A stretch of DNA of 64,000 nucleotides from CAVRIA01 sp963721115 (GTDB lineage: Bacteria; Desulfobacterota; Binatia; HRBIN30; CADEER01): assembly GCA_963721115.1 (NCBI GenBank), contig CAVRIA010000022.1, positions 1 to 64,000 of the forward strand, given 5' to 3'. Below the pieces are notes generated by a model. The model was not told where the DNA came from. It did not search any database and worked only from the letters and a program-made list of their open reading frames with translations. Position numbers and translations under genes: made by a program. How positions within the stretch are numbered: the first letter of the stretch is position 1; each line of letters starts with the position of its first letter. Below, piece by piece: positions 8,490 through 19,088 of this stretch.

Positions 8490-9824
8490 CTACGCCAAGA
8501 TCTCGCTCACCGGCTGGGTCGCCTGCATCGACTGCGTCCCCCACGCGTCGACCGGCAGCCCCATGACCTGCTGGACCGTCAAGCCGACGCGCGTAACCGG
8601 CTCGCCGTTGCCGCGGACGTGAATGCCCGGCCGGACCCGGCCTCCCGCCCGGCCCGCGATCATCACCGGAAGCTGCGTGACTTGATGCGACTTCGCGAAC
8701 GAGCTCTCCGAGTGCGCCATCACCAGACAGTTGTCGAGCAGCGTTCCGTCCCCCTCCGGCGTCTCCGCCAGGCGGCGGACGAAGGACGCCCAGGTGTCCA
8801 TCGAGGCGATCACGAAGCTCGTCGCCTCGGGCTGGTAGCCGAGGACCGGGTCGACCAATTCGTCGTGGGTCAATTGATGGTGCGCGGTCTGCGCCCCGCT
8901 CTTCCGCAGCGCCGACGTTCCCCACGAGAAGAGCATGCTGAAGACCCGCGTCTGGTCGCAGAGCAGCGCGAAGACCAGCAGCTCGGTCATCAGCCGATGC
9001 GTGGAGCTCGCCTGGTCGAGATCCGCTCCCACGGTCTCCCCCTTCGGTGCCGCCGGCCGCCGGCACGCTTCGAGGTCGGGCGGGTGCAGGGACACCTCGA
9101 TCTGCTGCTCGAGCTGCCGGAGCGAGGTGAGGTACTCGTCCAGGCGCTGCCGGTCGTGACTCCCCAGCACCCTTTCGAGCCGTGCCGTATCCTCACCGAC
9201 CACCGACAGCACGCTCTTGCGCAGCACCGTCTTCGGATCGGGAACGAAGGGGCCGCCCTTCGGATCGATGAAGTCGGGTCCGAAGATGCGGGTATAGAGC
9301 TCCAGGGGCGAGACGCTGCTCGAGTTGATGATGCTCTGGCTCTCGCGGCTGTAGCTCTGCGTGGGAACTCCGGTGCAGGAGATCTCGATCGAGCGAAATC
9401 TCGTCGACGCGCCGATCCGGCGCGCGATCAGCACGTCGAGGGTCGGGGCGGGAACCTCCGGCTCGACGCTCGGCACGGAGCCGGTGAGCGTTGCCATGAC
9501 GCCGGTCCAATGGGGAAGGTTCGAGCGCCCGTCGAGAATCGTGTTGAAGCCGCTGAGGACGCTGACCTGATCCTGCACGCCGTCGAGCGCTTCGAGCTCC
9601 GGCGGCAGGTCATAGTCCGGCCCCTCGATGCTCGGGGCCCAGCGGTCGGGGTTCATCCCGCAGCCCCAGAACCAGGTCCCGAAGCGCACCGGAAGCGGCG
9701 CGCCGCCGGCCAGCGCCGTGCCGTTGTCGTCGAGGAAGATCTCGAGCAGCGGCAGTCCGACGGACACGGCGACGCCGCCCAGCATGCCGCGCAAGACCGT
9801 TCGTCTCGTCAGCTTCTTGGTCAT
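8490..9824 (-). CDS. DUF1552 domain protein, Tat-exported
   Basis: A 444-residue protein beginning with a twin-arginine signal (KKLTRRTVLRGMLGG), so it is probably exported folded. The body matches the DUF1552 family typical of Planctomycetes, Myxobacteria and related groups: FGTWFWGCGMNPDRW near the N-terminus, central SPLELYTRIFGP, and AHSESSFAKSHQVTQLPV near the C-terminus. The fold is thought to resemble sulfatase/alkaline-phosphatase-like (DUF1501) enzymes, but the function is unknown. The gene lies 25 bp downstream of the DUF1592 gene, its standard partner, so the two products probably work together outside the cytoplasm. Confidence 0.85.
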   Translation of the reverse strand: MTKKLTRRTVLRGMLGGVAVSVGLPLLEIFLDDNGTALAGGAPLPVRFGTWFWGCGMNPDRWAPSIEGPDYDLPPELEALDGVQDQVSVLSGFNTILDGRSNLPHWTGVMATLTGSVPSVEPEVPAPTLDVLIARRIGASTRFRSIEISCTGVPTQSYSRESQSIINSSSVSPLELYTRIFGPDFIDPKGGPFVPDPKTVLRKSVLSVVGEDTARLERVLGSHDRQRLDEYLTSLRQLEQQIEVSLHPPDLEACRRPAAPKGETVGADLDQASSTHRLMTELLVFALLCDQTRVFSMLFSWGTSALRKSGAQTAHHQLTHDELVDPVLGYQPEATSFVIASMDTWASFVRRLAETPEGDGTLLDNCLVMAHSESSFAKSHQVTQLPVMIAGRAGGRVRPGIHVRGNGEPVTRVGLTVQQVMGLPVDAWGTQSMQATQPVSEILA

Positions 9825-9849
9825 TCCCCGTTCTCCCGGTCCGTGTCGT

Positions 9850-12140
9850 TCACGGGACCGCTCCGGTGAGGATCCAGGCGCGGACCCGGTCGATCTCCTC
9901 CGCGTTCAGAGGTGCGCCCGTCAGCGGCATGCGCGCGCCGTAGGCGCTCCCGGGCGGCCCGACGAGCTTGGTGATCAGGAAGCTGTTCCCGGGAGCATAG
10001 GGGACGACGCGCAGCATGCCCGCGGCTCGCGCCGCGCTGTTGCTCGCCTCGGCTCCGACCAGGTTCGCGAACGCCTCTTCGCCCTCCAGAACCAGACCGC
10101 CGGTTCGCGCCTGGCGGCTGTGGCAGAACTGAGTCGCGCAACGCGGCGCGAAGAGCTCGGCCTGCAGCTGAGCAAAGGTGATCGGTTGCGGCGTCGGGGT
10201 CGGAGACTGGTTCGGCTCGGGAACCGTCGCGGTCGTCGAGGGCCCGGTCGGACGCGGCGTCGGCGTGTGCGACGGCTCACCGTCCGGAGTCGGCGTGCCG
10301 GTCGGCTCCTCCGCCTCCAGCGGTCCGGAGGTCGTCCGGAAGGCTTCGCTCATCACGATCATGCGCAGCACGTCGCGCAGGCGGTAGCCGGTATCCGCGA
10401 GTCGCTCCTGCAGGTCCGCCAGGAAGGCGTCCTCGCTGCGAACGACGTCGCGGCCCATCGCGTACTTGTAGATGTTCTGCACGAAGCAGGGCCCGAGCAG
10501 CGGATCCTCGGAGAGCGTCTCGCCCAAGCCGATCGCGTCGTCGAAGGCGCGTCCGTTCAGCTCGCCCGACGGATCGATCGCCTCTCCGTTCTCCGTCTCG
10601 CGATAGGCGCCGATGCTGTCCATCTTCTCCAGGGCGAGGCCGATCGGATCCATCAGGCTGTGACAGCCGGCGCAGACGGAGCTGGCGACGTGCGCCTCGA
10701 GCCGCTCGCGCGCGGTTCTCCGCATGCCGCCCATGTCGGCGAACATCGAGAAGTCGATGTCGCCCGGCGGCGGGGGAACGTCCTGACAGAGCAGCACCTC
10801 GCGCACGAACTTGCCGCGCAGGGTGGGAGAGCTGCGCCCCGGATGGGAGTAGAGCGCCAGCAGGCTCAGGTTCGTCAGCAGCCCGGCGCGCTCGCTGCCG
10901 GCGGGAAACTCGAACGGCTGCCAGCCCGTCGCGGCCGGCACCGGTACCCGGTAGACCAGACCGAGCGTCCGCGTCATGAAGGACTGCCGCGTCGTGAAGA
11001 GGTCGCGGTAGTCCCCGTCGCGGGCGAGAAGGTGATCGGTGACGATGCGCAGAGTCTGCTCGCGCGCGTCGTCGATCAGCGCCTGGCTGAAGGCGGGAAA
11101 CAGCATCGGGTCCTTGCGGACCAGTCCCTGCTCGATCTGGTCGAAGCCGTAGAGGTCGGAGAAGAAGGCCCGCACGGCGTTCTCCAGGCGCGGCGAACCG
11201 AGCAGGCGCTCGACCTGGCGCGCCAGGCCGTCGTCCTCCACCAGCTCGCCACGCTCGGCGGCGGCGAGCAGCTCGTCGTCGGGCGTCGTGTTCCAGAGCA
11301 GATAGCTGAGCCGCGAGGCCATCGACAGGGAGTCGAGACGCAATCTGCCGGGATCGTCCGGATCGCTCTCGGCGACCTCGACGCGGAACAGGAACTCGGG
11401 CGACAGCAGGAAGGTCGTGAGCGCGCTTTCGAGACCGCCGTAGAAGTCGCCCAGCGCGAGTCGCCGACTCGCGCGCGATCGCGACGCGCGACTCGACGTC
11501 GTCGTCGGTCAACGGCCGGCGCAGCAGCCGCCGGCCGACGCCGCGAACGAATTGCTCGGCGCAGTCGTCGTCCGGCGCGTCGATCGCCTGCGGCTCGCAG
11601 GCGACCAGCGCGCCGCGGTGGTCGGCATCGAGCGCCTGCTGCGCGACGCTGCGCGCGACGGCGTCGTACTGCTCGAAGCCGGACGACGTCACGCTGACGT
11701 ACGACGAGCCGACGGCGAGCAGACCCGAGCGCCGGTTGTCGGGCTCGATGCGGCCGGCGACGACGATGTCCTCGCCGAGCACGTCGGCGATGCTCGCCCG
11801 ATACTGGGCCGTGGTGAGCCGGCGCATCGCGATCGGCCCTCCGACGCGGGCGAGGGGCGGCGTCGGCGCGCTGGTCGCCGTGCTGGTCGGCGTGCCCGTG
11901 GGCGTCGCGCTCGCGGCGATCGCCGTGCTCGTTGGCAGCGTCCGTCGCCGTCGCAACGGGGGTGGCCGTGTCGGCGACGACGGTTGCGGTAGGCGTCGCG
12001 TCGCTGCCTGCGCCGTTGCCGGCGCAGCCAGCCAGCATGATGACAATCGGCACACAAAGAGGTGCCAGCAGGGGTTCGAGGAAGCGGATCCGGCGAGCTC
12101 GTCTCGGATCGTGGCGTTCACGGCGCATCGTCGCCCTCAT
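9850..12140 (-). CDS. DUF1592/DUF1588/DUF1585 lipoprotein with C-terminal CxnCH domain (two frameshifts)
   Basis: Planctomycete-type multi-domain secreted protein. The start at 12140 overlaps the upstream stop as ATGA and gives a lipobox signal (IMLAGC). Domains in order: Thr/Ala linker, DUF1587-like RRLTTAQYRASIADVLG, DUF1595-like RRLLRRPLTDDD, DUF1592 (SRLSYLLWNTTPDDEL), DUF1588 (HPGRSSPTLRGKF with CAGCHSLMDP), DUF1585, a Thr-Pro linker, and a terminal domain with CATQFCHSR resembling a cytochrome-c-like site. The reading frame needs a +1 shift near 11930 and another near 11465. Conservation continues cleanly across both, so base errors are more likely than decay. The partner DUF1552 gene follows. 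Confidence 0.75.
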
Positions 12141-14375
12141 CGCGCGATGAACGCCGGCACCGCCTCGAAGTGGTAGCCGACGGAGATCGAGGAGCATTGC
12201 CCGGTGGCGGGATCGAAATCGCCGTCCGCCTGGCTGGAGAGCGCGCGCATACAGACCCGAGCACGTGTAGCCGATGGCGGCGGCGCCGTCCTGTCCCGCC
12301 TGCCGTCCGAACAGGTCGTAGAACTCGCCGATGGGCTGGAAGCCGAAGATCTGTCCGTGCGCCGTCCCGTCGGGTCCGAGCTCCATGCGAAGCCGGGCGT
12401 CGTGGAACGTCAGGTCGCCGGCGACGATCTGGATGTTGAGACGCACGCGGACGTCCATCGGGCCGGCGGTGAGGACACCGCTCTCGATCCGCCCGGCGCC
12501 GACCTCGCTGTGGTAGCGGGGGTCCTCGTGCGCGCTCAGCGTGCCGTAGGGCAGCACGCTGCCGTCGCCGCCGAGCGGGGGAGCGTCGGTGCTGGCGAAC
12601 ACCTGGACGCGCACGGAATCGTCCTCCTGCCAGTCGTCCACGCCGCGCACCTCGATCAGGATCGTCATCGATCCGGCGCGCACCGACTGATCGACCACGA
12701 CGTCGGTGATCTCGCCGGGCTGGAACCCGCGCACGCAACCGACGGCGCGCCACAGCTGGAGGTCGATTCCGGGCTCGCCGTCCGGACCGACGAAGTCGTC
12801 GTGGGCACACTCCCCGTCGCCGGCGGACGTCTTGGTCGACGACCTTCCGTCCATGTCCACGCCGTCGACGGTTCCGGGAGCGTCGAGGGTCTCGAAGTCC
12901 GGATCCTCGTACGCCTCCGGGTGATCACAGTCGTCGGGGAGCGCCGGAAGCCCGGCGGTCTGCCTCTCGATCGGGCCCAGGTTGAAGCCGCCCGGACACG
13001 GGTCCCCGTCGTGAGTCGCGGTCACGGCACCGAAACCGGAGACGACGAAGCCCATGACGTCCCGGGCGGGAGCGGTGCCGTCATCCTGGCGGTAGTGCAC
13101 GGTCACGTCGCCGAAGGCGCTCGCGACACCGTCGCCGAGGCCCACCGGGGACGGGTCGAGGCCGAAGGCCGCGCGCAGCTGGGCGACGGTGAAGTGCTGC
13201 GCCACCTTCCAGAACTCCGCCGGGGCGAGGTTTTCGGGGCGGCAGCCGTCCATCGCCAGCTCGAGCAGGTCCGGCGGGATGGGAAATCCGGCCGCGACGA
13301 GATCGACGAGGAAGTTGTTGCCGCCGTAGATGATCGCGCACTGATCGGTGAAGCTGTTGTGACCGGCGCGGCCGACGGAGACGAAGCGCTTGACGGGCGT
13401 GAGATCGTCATAAGCGTCCTCGAGCCTGCCGGCGCCGGCGTCTTCCGCGCCGGCGAGCAGGAGGATCGGCTTCGAGGTGACCACGCCGCCGGCGTTGCCG
13501 GTCGCGTAGCCGATCATGGCCTTGATCTCCGGCCGGTCGGGAAGCGCGAAGGCGGCACGCCCGCCGGCCGAATGGCCCGACGTGGCCACTCTCGTCGCAT
13601 CGACACCGCCGAAGAGCGGCGAGCTCCCGTCGGCGTTCGCCTGCGAGAGTCGCTCGATCGCGGCGAGCACGACCTCGCCCGGATCGCGGTCGACTCCTTC
13701 CGGCAGGAGGCCGACCTGGGCGAGCAGGCCCCACTCGAGGTGGTCGAGAGAGGCGACGACGAACCCGTGCGACGCGATGCCGGTGAGGAATCCGGAGTAG
13801 GCCTGTCGAAAGCCGCCGGCGCCGTGGCTGAAGGTGAGAATCGGGAACGGCCCGGCGGCGCTGACCGGCAGATCGCGGTACGCGTCCATGGTGACGATGA
13901 TGTTGAGATCCGCCGGCAGGAGCATCTCGATCGCGTCCGGAAGCACGTCGAAGGAGGCGTAGCTGGCCTTCTCGGCACCCCTCTCGCTGCCCGGATCGAT
14001 CGGGTACCAGACCTCGACGTCGCGATCGCCGAGATCGAGCGTGGTGACGCCGACCGAATAGGGTCCCTTCTCTGCGAACTTCGCCACTGCCGACTCGTCC
14101 GGCGTGGCCGTCGCGGTGGCGGTCTCGCCCGGAGTCGAGGTCGCCGTCTCGGTGGGCACGGCCGTCGCCGTCGCGACCGCGGTGGGCGTCGCCGTCGAGC
14201 TGGCGACCGCCGTGGGTGTCGCGCTGGAAGTCGGCGCTACAGGCGTCGCGGTCGGATCGGAGCCGCCACCGCTGCCGCTACAGCCGCCGATCGAGATCAG
14301 TGTGAGCGCGACCACCAGGATCGCAGCGAGTCGACCGAGATCACGCACCGTGAGGTCGATCCACGAGCTGGCCAT
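12137..14375 (-). CDS. Secreted alpha/beta-hydrolase lipoprotein (C-terminal frameshift)
   Basis: About 745 residues. The lipobox SIGGC is preceded by a hydrophobic segment, then comes a Thr/Pro/Ala-rich linker of about 70 residues. The catalytic domain is an alpha/beta hydrolase like the dienelactone-hydrolase/PAF-acetylhydrolase group: PFPILTFSHGAGGFR, nucleophile elbow GHSAGGRAAF, and a late histidine in GRAGHNSFTDQ. A further beta-rich domain of unknown family (roughly residue 520 onward) contains a TAGPMDVRVRL motif resembling TTGPVDMAVEL in the lipoprotein at 6284-8437. The last 35 or so residues (ending AVPAFIAR) lie in a +1 frame, with the shift near 12253. The start could also be an in-frame ATG 13 codons upstream. 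It is first in the exported-protein operon. Confidence 0.75.
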
Positions 14376-14468
14376 CTTCCGTTCCGCTCCCGGCACGCCC
14401 CCGCAGACCGGCATCGGCTCCCCCCTTGCCGGCGGACTACCAGGCGCGTTCTCTCCGCGTCAAGCCAG

Positions 14469-15464
14469 TTATGCGAAGATCGCGATCGCCCGCTGCCAGC
14501 ACCAGAAGGCCGCCAGCGAGCCCATGCCGTACAGCGGCACCCATGCCACCCAGCGCGGGAGGGCCGAGTAGAGCGGGCGGACGATTCGCCAGGTGCCGAG
14601 CAGGAGCAGGACGACGAGGAGGTCCCCCGCTCCGATGCCGGCGTTGAACGAGAGCAGAGCGAGCGGAACGTCGCTCTGCGGCAGCGCGTTGCGCGCCAGC
14701 GCCGAGGCGAAGCCGAGCCCGTGCAGCAGGCCGAACGCGGCGGCCATCACCCACGGCCAGCGGCCGAGGAGGGAGGGGCGATCCGCGTCGGGGCGCGAGG
14801 CTTCGACGGCGAGGACGAACACGCCGAGGGCGATCATCAGCTCGACCGGACGCGGCGCCACCGCAACGGCGCCGAGAACGGCGAGCGACAGCGTCACGCT
14901 GAGGCCGACGCTGAACGCGGCGATCGTCTCCACCAGGCGGCGGCGCCTCAGCGCGACGAGGACGAGACCGATGACGAAGAGCACGTGAGGCAGAGAGCTC
15001 ACGGTGTGCTCGATCCCCAGCCGCGCGTAGTCGCGCAGCAACGATGTGGGGCGGTTTCGCCGCGGGACGACGAAGAGCGGAGACGCGGCGCGAACCACGC
15101 GCCGCACGCTGCGACCATCGGCCAGTCGCAAGGAGACCAGCCCGTCCGTTCGCGCCGTCTCGAGACCGGCAAAGCCGACGAACCCGCCCGCCAGTCCGCC
15201 GCGGCCGCAGTCCACGCTCCACCGTGCCGTGACGCTCTCCGGGGTCCGTGTCGTTACCGGTTGCGACAGCAGGCGGCAATACGGCGGCAGAACCGGGCGA
15301 ACGCGCGCGCCCGGGGTCTGCATGGGCGGCATCTTCCACTCGACGGCGGCGTGCCCGTCCGCCGATTCGGCGATCTGCAGGAGCGCCGGCGTCAGGCCGT
15401 GCGCCAGCCCGATCGCCGGCGCTGCCGCAATGGCGAGAAGGAAGGCGGCGGCCGCCTTCTTCAT
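14469..15464 (-). CDS. HupE/UreJ-family membrane protein
   Basis: A 331-residue protein with a cleavable-looking signal peptide (ends near IGLAHG), a periplasmic beta-rich domain of about 130 residues, and then six hydrophobic segments carrying the HupE/UreJ signature GIEHTVSSLPHVLFVIGL and GLLHGLGFAS. Short HupE proteins are proposed nickel or cobalt permeases; the long form with an extra N-terminal domain is of unknown substrate. The start codon overlaps the PPIase stop (ATGA at 15461-15464), so translation is coupled. It is the last gene of the DUF3604-PPIase-HupE operon. Histidines in the membrane segments suit a metal role. Confidence 0.8.
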   Translation of the reverse strand: MKKAAAAFLLAIAAAPAIGLAHGLTPALLQIAESADGHAAVEWKMPPMQTPGARVRPVLPPYCRLLSQPVTTRTPESVTARWSVDCGRGGLAGGFVGFAGLETARTDGLVSLRLADGRSVRRVVRAASPLFVVPRRNRPTSLLRDYARLGIEHTVSSLPHVLFVIGLVLVALRRRRLVETIAAFSVGLSVTLSLAVLGAVAVAPRPVELMIALGVFVLAVEASRPDADRPSLLGRWPWVMAAAFGLLHGLGFASALARNALPQSDVPLALLSFNAGIGAGDLLVVLLLLGTWRIVRPLYSALPRWVAWVPLYGMGSLAAFWCWQRAIAIFA

Positions 15465-16606
15465 CCCGGCCTCCGCTCCGCTTCGGAGCGGAGAGCGCCG
15501 CCCGCGGCGGTCTGCCGGCGCTCGAAGCGCACCCGGTAGAGGTCGCGCAGCCGCTGCATGCGCTGCGCGACCAGCTGTTCGCGCTGCTCGGTGAGAAGTC
15601 GCTGCCGAAGGCGCGAGCGCACCGCGTCGAGCGGCGGCAGACGCGCCGGCTCGATCGCGTCGATCCGCACCGCGTGGAGGCCGAGCGCCGAAGGGATCGG
15701 CCCGATCCACTCGCCGGGCGAGAGCGCGAGCACGCGGGCCGCGAAGTCGGCGCCGAAGACCTTTTCCAGGTCGCGCCGGGTGGTGGAGCGATAGTGCCGG
15801 CCGAGCGGAAAGGGGTCGCCCGCGGGAGCGGGCGCCGCGCCGGAGCGCAGGCGCGCCAGCAGATCGGCGGCGTCCCTCTGCAGCCGCGAGCCGTGTCTCT
15901 GCGCGCTCAGAAAGACGTGCGAGAAGCTCACGCGCGCCGGCTGCGCGTACTCGTCGCGGTGGGCGGCGAGATAGCGGCGGAGAGCGGCGTCGTCCGGCTC
16001 GCCGCCGGGCGGTCTCATCGCCAGCAGCAGACGCATCTTCTGGATCAGCAGCCCGCGCACGATCAGGTCGTCGCGATCGAGGCCGAGGTCGACAGCGTCG
16101 TGGTAGAGCTGGTCGGACGAGCGCTCTCCCGCCTCGTTGAGGAAGCGCATCTTCTCGACCAGCCGCCAGCGCACACTCTGGTCGGCCTTGTCCAGGCCGC
16201 GCGCCAGCGCCTCGCGATAGAGGATCTCGTCGTCGACGAAGCCGCGGACGAGCGCCTTCTCCTCGGACGGGCGCAGGGTCAGCCCCGTCTGGCGTTCGTA
16301 CTCGGCGCGCAGCTGGCCGACGCGTTCCGCCGTGATGACGATCGGCGGGCGGGCGCGGGGCGCGTCTTCACGGCGCGCGCCGTGCCAGCCGTTCAGAAGA
16401 AAAAGGAGCGCGCCGCCCAGGGCGAAGTGCAGCGACGGGGCTCGCGCCCATCGCTGGAGCGCCGTACTTTGGAAATTCGCCCCCGTGTGCGCTTCGCGCT
16501 CCGATGGGCTCGGCCCCACGAGCCAAGCCCGCGGGGCCTCCTCGTCCCTTTTCCGTAAGCTTTCGGGGGTGCGAAGCTCATGGCGACTTCGAAGGCGAGA
16601 GCTCAT
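15461..16606 (-). CDS. PpiC/SurA-like peptidyl-prolyl isomerase, membrane-anchored
   Basis: A 381-residue protein with one N-terminal membrane segment (FALGGALLFLLNGW, near residue 60-75), a helical SurA-N-like region (EKALVRGFVDDEILYREALARGL) and a parvulin-type region towards the C-terminus (VSFSHVFLSAQR, later LSPGEWIGPIPSALGLHAVRI). It would assist folding of exported proteins. The ATG at 16606 overlaps the DUF3604 stop as ATGA, and its own stop overlaps the HupE start the same way, which fixes both ends. Fixed association with DUF3604 suggests it folds that protein or helps HupE assembly. The parvulin part is divergent, so catalytic activity is uncertain. Confidence 0.75.
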   Translation of the reverse strand: MSSRLRSRHELRTPESLRKRDEEAPRAWLVGPSPSEREAHTGANFQSTALQRWARAPSLHFALGGALLFLLNGWHGARREDAPRARPPIVITAERVGQLRAEYERQTGLTLRPSEEKALVRGFVDDEILYREALARGLDKADQSVRWRLVEKMRFLNEAGERSSDQLYHDAVDLGLDRDDLIVRGLLIQKMRLLLAMRPPGGEPDDAALRRYLAAHRDEYAQPARVSFSHVFLSAQRHGSRLQRDAADLLARLRSGAAPAPAGDPFPLGRHYRSTTRRDLEKVFGADFAARVLALSPGEWIGPIPSALGLHAVRIDAIEPARLPPLDAVRSRLRQRLLTEQREQLVAQRMQRLRDLYRVRFERRQTAAGGALRSEAERRPG

Positions 16607-19002
16607 CGCACGCTGGTGATGAAGCGATTGCCGCGCGCTTCCCATAGGCGATCATGCGACGCGGAGTACGTTCCGCTGTCCACGCCCACGTGCACCATGT
16701 GATCGCTGCGGTCGGCGTTGGAGAGGTCCATCGGCACCGTCTTCAGGCCGAGGCGAACCTCGCCGCCGCGGGCGAACGAAACGACCGCGCTCTTGAGGCC
16801 GTTCAGACTTCCCGAGGCGTCGCGATAGACGAAGCGCCTGCCCTTGTCCTTCATCGTTCCCGCCGGGATCGTCACACGGTAGATCTCGTCGTCGTCGCTG
16901 ACGCTGATGGTCAGGTCGCGCGTGTTCGGATCGAGCTCGGGCGACGCGGCGCCGATCCGCGCCACCAGCTTGAGCACGTCGGTGCCCGGGCTGGTGCCGA
17001 AGCGCACCCGGGCGCGCAGCCGCGCGATGCCTTCCGGGCGGTACCAGATGGGAGACGTCCAGGACCGTTCCTGGATGGACTTCGGGAAGGCCGGATCGCA
17101 GCACGTCTCGTACTCCGGCGGAACCGAGCCCGGGTCGGAGCAGTCGACACCCAGCCTGTTGCACAGGTACGTGCTCCAGCGGCAGCTCGGGTTCTCGATC
17201 ACCCGCGCGTAGTAGAACGCCCGCTGGCTGCGGTCGAACTCCGGATCGCGCCAGACGGTGCACAGCGAGTCGAAGCCGGCGCCGCTGGTCTGGCAGGTCG
17301 CCAGGTCGACGGACGCGCCGTCGTCTGGGTCGCCGGCGACGTCGAAGACTTTCTCGTGTGACGCGCCGGTCTCGTCGACCCAGCCCTTCACGATCTGGAT
17401 CCGCTGCAGGGGTGTGCCCGGCTTGCCCGGCGGTCCGGGATCTTTCGACGCCATCACGGCGAAGCGCGGGCTGCGGTTGTTGAGCACCGGCCCGATCTCA
17501 CCGCCCATCGGCACGCCGCTCTCGTAGCCGCTCCTGGCGAGGTCGCCGTCACAGACGCCGGAGGGAATGCGTCCGCCGAAGAAGCGGACGATGTGGCGCG
17601 GTCCGCTGGTGCCGTAGACCTCGCGCCGGCGCAGGGCGGCGAACAGGGCGTCGCGAGAGTTCTCCTCCGCCCACACCACCGCCAGGCCGCTCGGGCCGGC
17701 CTCGATTCCACCCGGCGCGAAGCGCGTCAGCTGGTAGACTGGTGTGCTGTCGCGCGTGCCGAGGTGTCCCTTGAAGTCGTCCTCGCGCACATTGCCGGGA
17801 GTGGCGTTGTGCGTGTCGCTGCTGCCGAGCATGCCCAGCTTGAAGGGGTTGACGCCGGTGCGCTGCTCCTCGGCCAGCCCTTCCTTCAGCACGTTGCGCA
17901 CGAAGGAGAGGGGAGCGAAGGTCTGGTTCGGGTTGGAGGCGCCGAAGAGGGTCGTGCGGTTCAGCTTCTCGAACGAGCAGAGCTCGTCGGTCGTGTCGAG
18001 GCCGGGCCGGCACTCCGAGTCCCCCTTGTGGTTGATGATCTCGACCAGCGGCTCCATGGCGGAGCGGTACGCCGAGTCGGCGGCCGTGAGCGGGCTGCCG
18101 TCGGCGTTCTGCGGCAGGAACATCAAGCCGCCGCTGGCATTGGGGTTGTGCGGGATCGCCAGGACGTCACAGCCGCTGCCGGCGTCCAGGCACTCGCTCT
18201 GCAGCTTCGCCCACAGACCCTGGGCCGTGGTTTCCTCCATGTAGCTGGTCGGCAGCGCCGGCACGTTCTCGTTGCGGAAGATGACGTTGCGATGCAGGTT
18301 GAAGCCGTTCGGCGTGGCGCTCCACTCGTATCCGACGAAGGTCGTGAAGGTGCACGCGGACGAACGGTCGTAGAACTCCTCCGCCGCGTCCTGCGTGTCC
18401 TGCCACACCAGGGAGGCGCGCGACAGGCAGTTGGACCCGTCCGGCCCGCACCAGTCGAAGCGCTGCGGGTTGGTGGTGAACGCGTAGGGGATGAGAAAGT
18501 TCAGCGCCGCCGGCGGGGGCAGCGCACCGGGAGCGGCGGGCAGCGGCGCGGCGATCAGGTCGCGCGCGTCGGCGCACTGCGAGGAGTCGTGTCCGGACAG
18601 CCCCGGGGTCAGGCAGATGTCGGTCTCGCCGAACCCTTCCGCGTGATCGGTGACCGCGGTGAAGTCGAGCGGCCGGTCCAATTGCGCGGTGCCGGTGGGA
18701 AGGCCGAGCGGCGAGTAGGGCGGCAGGCCGAGGGGCTCTCCGAGGGCGAACCGGTAAGCGTCGCGCGGACCGTGGAAGGTGCTGACCAGCCAGGCGTCGG
18801 CGGAGTAGACCGTGTGAACGTGCGTATCGCCGAAGTAGGGGCTGCGCAGCATGTTGAAGCCGCTGCACGGCTGGCGGGATTCGGTCCGCGCCCATGGCGG
18901 TGGTCCGTTCTGAGCGCGGAGCGGGACACTCCAGCCACAGGCGATGAGTAGAGCGATGACAGCGGCCACTTCGGATCGGCCGATGATTCGGCAACGAGCC
19001 AT
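16603..19002 (-). CDS. DUF3604 protein (PHP-like exported metal-dependent hydrolase)
   Basis: A 799-residue exported protein. The ATG at 19002 follows GGAGGC and opens a signal peptide (VIALLIACGWSVPLRAQ). The PHP-like metal motif FGDTHVHTVYSADAW is at about residues 57-71, with H61 and H63. Further family landmarks are DFTAVTDHAEGFGE, TFVGYEWSATPNGFNLHRN, AIPHNPNASGG, and GMLGSSDTHNATPGN. Histidine- and aspartate-rich loops fit a multinuclear metal centre like PHP phosphoesterases. The family's substrate is unknown. It heads an operon with PPIase and HupE by ATGA overlaps and is divergent from a TetR gene, which may control it. Confidence 0.85.
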   Translation of the reverse strand: MARCRIIGRSEVAAVIALLIACGWSVPLRAQNGPPPWARTESRQPCSGFNMLRSPYFGDTHVHTVYSADAWLVSTFHGPRDAYRFALGEPLGLPPYSPLGLPTGTAQLDRPLDFTAVTDHAEGFGETDICLTPGLSGHDSSQCADARDLIAAPLPAAPGALPPPAALNFLIPYAFTTNPQRFDWCGPDGSNCLSRASLVWQDTQDAAEEFYDRSSACTFTTFVGYEWSATPNGFNLHRNVIFRNENVPALPTSYMEETTAQGLWAKLQSECLDAGSGCDVLAIPHNPNASGGLMFLPQNADGSPLTAADSAYRSAMEPLVEIINHKGDSECRPGLDTTDELCSFEKLNRTTLFGASNPNQTFAPLSFVRNVLKEGLAEEQRTGVNPFKLGMLGSSDTHNATPGNVREDDFKGHLGTRDSTPVYQLTRFAPGGIEAGPSGLAVVWAEENSRDALFAALRRREVYGTSGPRHIVRFFGGRIPSGVCDGDLARSGYESGVPMGGEIGPVLNNRSPRFAVMASKDPGPPGKPGTPLQRIQIVKGWVDETGASHEKVFDVAGDPDDGASVDLATCQTSGAGFDSLCTVWRDPEFDRSQRAFYYARVIENPSCRWSTYLCNRLGVDCSDPGSVPPEYETCCDPAFPKSIQERSWTSPIWYRPEGIARLRARVRFGTSPGTDVLKLVARIGAASPELDPNTRDLTISVSDDDEIYRVTIPAGTMKDKGRRFVYRDASGSLNGLKSAVVSFARGGEVRLGLKTVPMDLSNADRSDHMVHVGVDSGTYSASHDRLWEARGNRFITSVR

Positions 19003-19088
19003 ACTGCGCCTCCAATCCCCCGGAAGAAGGTTTCGGCGGAGCACCCCCCTCGTGGCTTCTCCGCTGTGGACTCCGCTATACGAGCTAA

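Noticed and set aside
12204..15539. Very long plus-strand open frame antisense to the exported-protein genes
   Set aside because: Arg/Gly/Ala-rich shadow of GC-rich genes on the other strand; composition and lack of motifs fit a mirror frame.
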